64,000 nt of DNA from Chlorogloeopsis sp. ULAP01 (lineage in GTDB: Bacteria; Cyanobacteriota; Cyanobacteriia; Cyanobacteriales; Nostocaceae). Made by a program: the position numbers and the translations under genes. The notes beneath the pieces are model-generated. The model was not told where the DNA came from, ran no database searches, and saw only the letters and a list, made by a program, of their open reading frames with translations. The stretch spans positions 1-64,000 of the forward strand of contig NZ_JAUDRH010000021.1 of the NCBI RefSeq assembly GCF_030381805.1, given 5' to 3'. Positions 58,390 through 64,000 of this stretch are shown piece by piece (the stretch's first letter is position 1; each line of letters opens with the position of its first letter).

Positions 58390-58998
58390 ATGACAACAGA
58401 TGCCTTTGAAAAAACCAGTTGGGGCTGGCAAGTTTCACAGTTTCAGCAAAAAGTGGGAGAATGGTTGGAATTTCAGTTGTCCAGATTCAATCAAACCTTA
58501 CCAGAATTGCCTGCTGGATGGTCAATAGATTCTTGGGTGATATCGCTGCTGAAATTTCTGTTTTGGCTTTTAGTAGGCTTATTCTTAGCTTGGATAGGTT
58601 GGCGGTTATGGCGAGAATTTAGTCCTTATTTATATTCCAAGCTGTCTGGTATGGGCAATTTTACTATTTCTGCTCCAAAAAGCACAGACAATGAACTGTC
58701 AGTAGCAAACTTTTTGAGGCGATCGCAAGAATTACATCGCCAAGGCAACTACCGAGATGCTTGCCGCTATCTTTATTTTGCAATGTTGCAACAGTTGCAC
58801 GAAAAAGGCATTCTCCCTCACAAAGCAAGTCGCACCGATGGTGAATATTTGCAATTGTTGCAATTATCTAGTACTCAAATCCAGCCATATGAAACCTTGA
58901 TTACTACTCATGAACAATTATGTTTTAGTGATGCTGAGATTCACTCTGAAAATTACGAGCAGTGTTGCCAAGCGTATGGGGAAATAGCTAATAAGTAG
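58390..58998 (+). CDS. DUF4129-domain protein
   Basis: A 202-residue protein with one membrane segment (LLKFLFWLLVGLFLAWIGW near residue 55) and a C-terminal DUF4129 domain (RQGNYRDACRYLYFAMLQQL, ILPHKASRTDGEYL, THEQLCFSD). In many bacteria DUF4129 proteins occur with MoxR, DUF58 and DUF4350 proteins in a cluster whose function is unproven. It is the first gene of such a cluster here. Confidence 0.9.
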   Translation: MTTDAFEKTSWGWQVSQFQQKVGEWLEFQLSRFNQTLPELPAGWSIDSWVISLLKFLFWLLVGLFLAWIGWRLWREFSPYLYSKLSGMGNFTISAPKSTDNELSVANFLRRSQELHRQGNYRDACRYLYFAMLQQLHEKGILPHKASRTDGEYLQLLQLSSTQIQPYETLITTHEQLCFSDAEIHSENYEQCCQAYGEIANK

Positions 58999-59130
58999 AA
59001 GGCAGACGGCAGACGGGAAAAAGTTTTTTCATGTTTTATTAGTGTATGTAATTTATGAACGACTACTTAGTTAATTTGCTAATAGTTAACTGCTCTCTTA
59101 CTATTAGCTATTAACCATTAGCCTTTTGAT

Positions 59131-60231
59131 ATGAAATCTTCAAACCGCCTTATCTGGTTGATTGCGATCGCTTTAGGAGTAATAATTTTACTTACCTTGA
59201 TTGCAGCTCCTAGTAGTAGCAAAATCAATAGTGGTTCCACCTACAGCCGCGCTCCCGATGGCTATGGCGCTTGGTATGCTTTTATGCAAGACCGTGGAAC
59301 TACTATCATACGCTGGCAAAAGCCTTTTCAAGAATTAAAAACACAAAAACGTCCTGTAACTCTCCTACAAATCCATAGCCAGTTACATGAGCCATTTTTT
59401 TTGTCCGAAGAAAAAGAATGGGTAAAAGCTGGCAACACTTTAATTATCTTGGGTGTGCGTGAACGGGTAAGTGCAGCTGAATTTAGCACTATGCAAAAAT
59501 CACCCTCAGGTGATATCAAAATTGAAACGCGACGACGAAAGTCGTCTATATCCAAGGACAAAATATATTTGGGCGATCGCTTTGGCGGTGTGGTTTGGGA
59601 AGAAAAGCAAGGTAATGGAAAAGTTATTTTTTCTACTACTCCCTATTTAGCCGCTAATGCTTACCAAGATTATTTAAGTAATTTTCAGTATTTAGCTGAT
59701 TTAGTTAATCAAAAAGGTAAATTATTATTTGTGGATGAATATATCCACGGTTATAAAGACGCTGATGTCAGACAGAGTCAAGGTAAAGGTAACATATTCG
59801 GTTATTTGGCTCAAACTCCATTATTTCCGGCATTGATACAAATAGGCGTCTTGCTAGCAGTGTTGGTTTGGGCAAAGAATCATCGCTTTGGTACTTTGGC
59901 AACTTTGGATATGCCTGAGCTTGATAACAGCACAGCTTATATCCAAGCCCTAGCAGCAGTACTGCAAAAAGCTGAATCCACAGACTTTGTAGTTGAGATG
60001 GTAGGTAAAGAAGAACAACTGCAACTTCAAAAAGCCCTGGGAATGGGATCGGAACTTTTGGATCGCCAAACTTTAGTTAATGCTTGGCAACAGCAAACAG
60101 GTAATACTGAAGCAGAATTATATGCAGTTTTACAACAGCAAGATCGAAAACGCCGCATCAGTGAACGAGAATTGATTGGCTGGTTGCAGAGGTGGCAAAC
60201 CCTGAGAAAAAAGGGAACAGGGGATAGGTAA
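59131..60231 (+). CDS. DUF4350-domain protein
   Basis: A 366-residue membrane protein. N-terminal helix (LIWLIAIALGVIILLTLIA), a DUF4350 domain (STYSRAPDGYGAWYAFMQDRG, VTLLQIHSQLHEPFFLS, FVDEYIHGY) and a second membrane segment (ALIQIGVLLAVLVWA) before a cytoplasmic helical tail. It is found with MoxR/DUF58 genes. Function unknown. Confidence 0.9.
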   Translation: MKSSNRLIWLIAIALGVIILLTLIAAPSSSKINSGSTYSRAPDGYGAWYAFMQDRGTTIIRWQKPFQELKTQKRPVTLLQIHSQLHEPFFLSEEKEWVKAGNTLIILGVRERVSAAEFSTMQKSPSGDIKIETRRRKSSISKDKIYLGDRFGGVVWEEKQGNGKVIFSTTPYLAANAYQDYLSNFQYLADLVNQKGKLLFVDEYIHGYKDADVRQSQGKGNIFGYLAQTPLFPALIQIGVLLAVLVWAKNHRFGTLATLDMPELDNSTAYIQALAAVLQKAESTDFVVEMVGKEEQLQLQKALGMGSELLDRQTLVNAWQQQTGNTEAELYAVLQQQDRKRRISERELIGWLQRWQTLRKKGTGDR

Positions 60232-60399
60232 CAGGGTACAGAGAAAGAGATTTTCATTCCCTCATTGTGGAATTTTACCGTGATTGACTGTCTTGAACGT
60301 TTCCTACCTAGTCCCCAGTCACCAGTACCCAGTACCTTTTTAGTGTACGTAATTTATGAAGCCTACTACTATCTAACTATACTCAGTATAAATCACAAC

Positions 60400-61350
60400 A
60401 TGAGCGAAAGTCTTTCTGTATTTAATCGCCTCAGTCAAGCGCTGAACCGAGTTATTGTCGGGCAATCTATCCTAATACAACAGATACTTGTGGCGCTACT
60501 GGCAGGTGGACACATAATTTTGGAAGGAGTGCCAGGAACTGGTAAAACACTGCTCGTTAAAGTACTTGCACAGTTAATTCAAGCGGAATTTCGTCGCATT
60601 CAACTCACGCCTGATGTTTTGCCTGCGGATATTACTGGTACGAATATTTTTGATTTAAATAGTCGTAATTTTACCTTGAAAAAGGGGCCAATATTTACCG
60701 AAGTTTTATTGGCAGACGAAATTAACCGCACTCCTCCCAAAACCCAGGCGGCACTACTAGAAGCGATGGAAGAAATGCAGGTAACACTAGATGGTGAAAG
60801 TTTGCCTTTACCAGATTTATTTTGGGTGATTGCAACGCAAAATCCCTTGGAATTTGAGGGTACTTATCCTCTGCCAGAAGCACAACTGGATAGGTTTCTA
60901 TTCAAGTTAGTAGTAGATTATCCTGATGAAGCATCGGAAAAGCAAATGTTACTAAATCGCCAGGCGGGTTTTGCAGCGCGACGTTTGGATATTGTCCGTC
61001 TCAAACCAGTGGCAACAGTAACAGAAATTTTGCAGGCGCGACAAGAAGTCAAACAAGTGAAAGTTTCGGAAGCAATCATTGATTATTTGCTTGGATTGGT
61101 AAGAGTATCAAGACAATACCCAGATTTAGCATTAGGTGCATCACCTCGTGCAGCTGGTGCATGGTTTGTGACGGCACAAGCAGCAGCATACTTATCAGGA
61201 CGAGATTTTGTCACTCCAGATGATATTAAAACAGTTGCATCACCGTTGTTGCGTCATCGTCTACTTTTGAAACCTGAGGCTCTTTTAGATAATTTGCAAA
61301 TTGATGGTGTTATCGCGTTGATACTAAATAAAGTGCCAGTACCAAGGTGA
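60400..61350 (+). CDS. MoxR-family AAA+ ATPase
   Basis: A 316-residue ATPase from ATG 60400 (MSESLSVFNRLSQAL). Walker A GVPGTGKT near residue 50, Walker B VLLADEINRTPPKTQAALLEA, sensor 1 WVIATQNPLEFEGTYPLPEAQ. MoxR proteins act as chaperones that insert cofactors or assemble complexes. Here it likely serves the DUF58 (von Willebrand-like) partner downstream. The frame is open another 135 bases upstream, with an alternative start at 60265. Confidence 0.92.
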   Translation: MSESLSVFNRLSQALNRVIVGQSILIQQILVALLAGGHIILEGVPGTGKTLLVKVLAQLIQAEFRRIQLTPDVLPADITGTNIFDLNSRNFTLKKGPIFTEVLLADEINRTPPKTQAALLEAMEEMQVTLDGESLPLPDLFWVIATQNPLEFEGTYPLPEAQLDRFLFKLVVDYPDEASEKQMLLNRQAGFAARRLDIVRLKPVATVTEILQARQEVKQVKVSEAIIDYLLGLVRVSRQYPDLALGASPRAAGAWFVTAQAAAYLSGRDFVTPDDIKTVASPLLRHRLLLKPEALLDNLQIDGVIALILNKVPVPR

Positions 61351-61449
61351 GCTTGATGGAAAAGTCTGTGTTGAAAATGCGTAAGTTCCAAAAAAATTAT
61401 TGTCATAACAACAGTAAGATTTTTCTAAAACTAAGTGAGGAAAATAGCT

Positions 61450-61926
61450 ATGAAGATTGCATTAGGAGCAGATTTTTACGGGTTTGAACTGAAGGAGGCA
61501 GTCAAGCAATATCTACTAAAAAAAGGAATAGAAATAGAAGATTTAGGTATTAGCGATCGCACTGCCACCACGCCTTATTATGAGACTGCAACTGTGGTAG
61601 CTCAAAGGGTAGGAAACCAACAAGTAGAACGGGGCATTCTAGTATGTGGCACGGGAATGGGAATGGCTATTATCGCCAACAAGCACCCTGGTGTTTATGC
61701 AGCTGTGTGCGAAAATCCTAATGCTGCTGAAAAGTCTCGCTCAATCAATAATTCCAATATCCTTACTTTGGGAGGGTTCATTACTTCACCAGAATCCGCT
61801 TTGACAATTGTTGATACTTGGTTGAAAACCGAGTTTACTCAGGGATGGGAACCAAATATTCAAGAATGGTTACAAAACTCAATGCATGATATTGCCCACT
61901 TGGAGAAGCAACAGTTTGGGAAATAA
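61450..61926 (+). CDS. RpiB/LacAB-family sugar-phosphate isomerase
   Basis: A 158-residue protein from ATG 61450 (MKIALGADFYGFELKEAVKQ). VERGILVCGTGMGMAIIANKHPG and NSNILTLGG match ribose-5-phosphate isomerase B and galactose-6-phosphate isomerases. The active-site Cys in LVCGTG is present, and the usual HNDAN segment is NNSNI here. It could interconvert ribose- and ribulose-5-phosphate or act on another sugar phosphate. It is embedded between moxR-like and DUF58 genes. Confidence 0.88.
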   Translation: MKIALGADFYGFELKEAVKQYLLKKGIEIEDLGISDRTATTPYYETATVVAQRVGNQQVERGILVCGTGMGMAIIANKHPGVYAAVCENPNAAEKSRSINNSNILTLGGFITSPESALTIVDTWLKTEFTQGWEPNIQEWLQNSMHDIAHLEKQQFGK

Positions 61927-61955
61927 TACAGCGTTTTGCAAGTACATGAGGTACG

Positions 61956-62000
61956 CCCCTTCCTAACCCTCCCCTTGGCAAGGGGAGGGTTAGGAAGGGG
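61956..62000. repeat. Near-perfect 45-bp palindrome before the DUF58 gene
   Basis: CCCCTTCCTAACCCTCCCC ... GGGGAGGGTTAGGAAGGGG pairs over 22 bases with a minimal loop (TTGGCAA centre). It ends 20 bases before the TTG start of the DUF58 gene. Confidence 0.85.
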
Positions 62001-62020
62001 TATTTCTATACCTCACAAAG

Positions 62021-63445
62021 TTGAAATCTGCTGTAAATGCGATCGCTAATATCTCTTTTTTCCTGCTGCTGATTTTCTTTATTTTTCCCATCTTCCAAGA
62101 AATGATACCCTCTCAAAGAGTTTATTTATTGTTAATTTTAGGAATTGCGATCGCCTCTATTTTCGCAATTTTTTTCAGTATTCCTACTAGCATTGTCATC
62201 ACCTTGCTATTTGATGCTGTAGTTCTGGCATTAATGGTTGTCGATGGTTTACGAGTACGTCGCGATCGCGTTGGGGTGGTGCGCGAATTACTAGCGCGAT
62301 TGTCTGTGGGGCGAGATAATTTGATTGTGCTGCGAGTTACATCGGGGAAAAGCAAGGCAGTAGTTCAAATCCGCGATTACTATCCAACTGGGTTTAGCGT
62401 GTCTGATACAACTCTACGCGCCACACTTGATAGTCACGCCACCCAAGAATTAACCTATACTGTTCACCCAACTCAACGTGGAGAGTTTGCTTGGGGAGAT
62501 ATTCAGGTGCGACAACTCGGCGCTTGGGGATTAGCTTGGAGTGATTGGAAGATTCCCCAAAGTTTGAAAGTTAGGGTTTATCCAGATTTGGTAGGGTTGC
62601 GATCGCTTTCCGTTCGTTTGACATTGCAATCTTCTGGTTCAATTCGCCAATCTCGTCGTTTAGGTATTGGTACAGAGTTTGCTGAATTGCGCAACTATCG
62701 CACTGGAGATGATTTGCGGTTCATTGATTGGAAAGCTACAGCACGTCGGGTAGGGGCTTCTAGCAATGCACCTCCATTAGTAAGGGTGCTGGAACCAGAA
62801 CAAGAGCAAACTTTGCTGATTTTGCTGGATCGCGGGCGATTGATGACAGCAAAAGTACATAATTTGCAGCGCTTTGACTGGGGTTTAAATACAACTTTGG
62901 CTCTAGCTTTGGCTGGGTTACATCGAGGCGATCGCGTTGGGGTAGGTGTATTTGATCGGCAAATGCACGCATGGATTTCCCCAGAACGTGGACAACAACA
63001 TTTAAGTACTTTAATTGATCGCCTGACTCCAATTCAACCAGTATTGCTGGAATCTGATTATATGGGTGCTGTTACTCATGTTGTTCAGCAGCAAAGCCGT
63101 AGAGCACTTGTAGTCATTATCACTGACATAGTAGATGTCACTGCCTCTAGTGAACTCCTTGCTGCACTTTCGTGTCTTACTCCCCGTTATCTTCCCTTTG
63201 CTGTCACCTTGCGCGATCCGCAAGTGGATGTTCTAGCGCATACTCCTCTTTTTCTAGAGGGGAACTCACGAGATGTTAGTGCTGCTTACAGGCGTGCGGT
63301 TGCCCTAGATTTATTAGCACAAAGACAAGTGGCATTTGCACAACTCAAACAAAAAGGTGTCTTAGTACTCGATGCACCAGCAAATCAGATTGCAGATCAA
63401 TTGGTAGAGAAATATTTGCGGCTCAAAGCACGAAATCAATTATAA
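62021..63445 (+). CDS. DUF58-domain protein (MoxR-associated, vWA-like)
   Basis: A 474-residue protein. Two N-terminal membrane segments (NISFFLLLIFFIFPIF, ITLLFDAVVLALMVV), then the DUF58 domain with the signature RTGDDLRFIDWKATARR and a von Willebrand-A-like fold with LLILLDRGRLM in the MIDAS position (LDRGR instead of DxSxS). It pairs with the MoxR ATPase upstream. The start codon is TTG 62021; no better one is near. Function unknown. Confidence 0.9.
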   Translation: MKSAVNAIANISFFLLLIFFIFPIFQEMIPSQRVYLLLILGIAIASIFAIFFSIPTSIVITLLFDAVVLALMVVDGLRVRRDRVGVVRELLARLSVGRDNLIVLRVTSGKSKAVVQIRDYYPTGFSVSDTTLRATLDSHATQELTYTVHPTQRGEFAWGDIQVRQLGAWGLAWSDWKIPQSLKVRVYPDLVGLRSLSVRLTLQSSGSIRQSRRLGIGTEFAELRNYRTGDDLRFIDWKATARRVGASSNAPPLVRVLEPEQEQTLLILLDRGRLMTAKVHNLQRFDWGLNTTLALALAGLHRGDRVGVGVFDRQMHAWISPERGQQHLSTLIDRLTPIQPVLLESDYMGAVTHVVQQQSRRALVVIITDIVDVTASSELLAALSCLTPRYLPFAVTLRDPQVDVLAHTPLFLEGNSRDVSAAYRRAVALDLLAQRQVAFAQLKQKGVLVLDAPANQIADQLVEKYLRLKARNQL

Positions 63446-63496
63446 ATTTAGTTAATAGTTAGTGGTTAATAGGGGAGGCAGCGCGCCCTTGGAGCT

Positions 63497-63588
63497 AGTG
63501 CGCCCTTGCGGAGCCAGTGCGCCCTTGCGGGTTAAGCGCGTCGAGTGTACCTGGCGTCGGGTTAAGCGCGTCGAGTGCACCTGGCGTA
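63497..63588. repeat. GC-rich tandem repeat cluster
   Basis: AGTGCGCCCTTGCGG occurs at 63497 and 63516. A 29-bp unit starting GGGTTAAGCGCGTCGAGTG occurs at 63529 and 63559 (30-bp period). The same 29-bp unit is found inverted inside the MITE-like element at 22116-22144. It is much richer in GC than the surrounding sequence. Confidence 0.8.
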
Positions 63589-64000
63589 TTTTATATTCTG
63601 TGTTCTCTTATATCCGGAATAATTTATTTAATATTAGCAACAATTTTTGGAGTGTTTTCTCAACCGACTAATCAAGCAAGTCCTTATAGTAATCTATTAT
63701 TTACAATAATTATTGTTACGACAATAATAGCTGTATATTTAAGTCCTTTATGGTTTAACTCGCGTTTATTTCTGACTGATTTACCTTTAGTAACAGAAGA
63801 TAATATAAATTATATTCAAGCGATTAAATTGAGTAGAAAACTAACTAAAGGTTTAACGCTGTGTATTATTGCTATTATATTTGTGGCATTTTTGATTACT
63901 CTGCCTATTCAAATTTTATTATGGTTAATTTTAAGTTTTGGATTAGGGATTATTTTTGCAAGAATATCTGAGTTATTATTTACACAATCGGGAAGTAATT
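63589..64000 (+). CDS. Partial multi-span membrane protein, cut by the window edge
   Basis: An open frame of at least 137 codons in the +1 phase of 63589, with hydrophobic segments (LCSLISGIIYLILATIFGVF, LLFTIIIVTTIIAVYL, ILLWLILSFGLGIIFA). It runs off the right edge. No ATG, GTG or TTG start fits at its beginning, where the GC-rich repeat cluster ends, so its 5' end may have been replaced or it may be a broken gene. I do not recognise the family. It follows the DUF58 gene on the same strand. Confidence 0.5.

Noticed and set aside
63462..63671. 69-codon frame beside the right edge
   Set aside because: Mostly translation of the GC-rich tandem repeats; a different frame continues as the membrane protein.

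Overview
The window is chromosomal DNA of a filamentous, probably heterocyst-forming cyanobacterium (Nostocales-like). The evidence is frequent GCGATCGC (HIP1) octamers, short tandemly repeated heptamers (some inside rnpB), cytochrome c6, a Psb32-type protein, a DevBCA-type exporter, a phytochrome-like GAF kinase, and an outer-membrane receptor with an AMIN domain. No genus can be assigned from the sequence alone.

Layout. 1-3.5 kb: murE and a histidine kinase that lacks the usual phospho-acceptor His. 3.8-14.3 kb: an iron/siderophore island with an AraC/PchR-type regulator, two intact siderophore-binding lipoproteins, a FhuF-like reductase, an MFS transporter and a TonB-dependent receptor. 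It ends in decayed remnants: a receptor 3' end, and a binding-protein gene fused to an ABC ATPase gene at a HIP1 site. 14.4-17.1 kb: petJ, then an MbnH-like di-heme enzyme gene broken by a 113-bp MITE, and its intact MbnP-like partner. 17.4-28.5 kb: an MscS channel, small and hypothetical genes, an FG-GAP/VCBS protein, a devBCA-type operon (devB frameshifted), two pentapeptide-repeat proteins and an MFS protein. 28.5-49.3 kb: mostly housekeeping genes (mtnA, dxs, trxA, fabG, a MraY/WecA-type transferase, groEL with a CIRCE operator, corA, rnpB, rnc, an oxidoreductase, a Cache-type kinase, a RibD-like reductase, acpH, a FemAB-like transferase, psb32).

49.4-51.6 kb holds a ParB-like/Rho_N gene downstream of a broken gene that would encode a nuclease-like domain fused to a ParA ATPase. 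That gene carries another copy of the 113-bp MITE, a nonsense codon and a frameshift. 51.8-56 kb: a three-GAF sensor kinase, a NADAR-family protein and a DUF2243 membrane protein. 56.05-57.97 kb: a CRISPR array of 27 repeats with no cas genes nearby, probably read from the minus strand. 58.4-63.4 kb: a DUF4129/DUF4350/MoxR/RpiB-like/DUF58 cluster. The right edge cuts through a membrane-protein reading frame with no visible start.

The strongest signals are genome decay and mobility. Three near-identical 113-bp MITEs each have 3-bp TNA target duplications, and two of them sit in genes whose reading frame is restored exactly by removing the element. A HIP1-to-HIP1 deletion and several repeats read through as protein add to this. 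The most unusual gene set is the nuclease-ParA fusion with its ParB-like/Rho_N partner.
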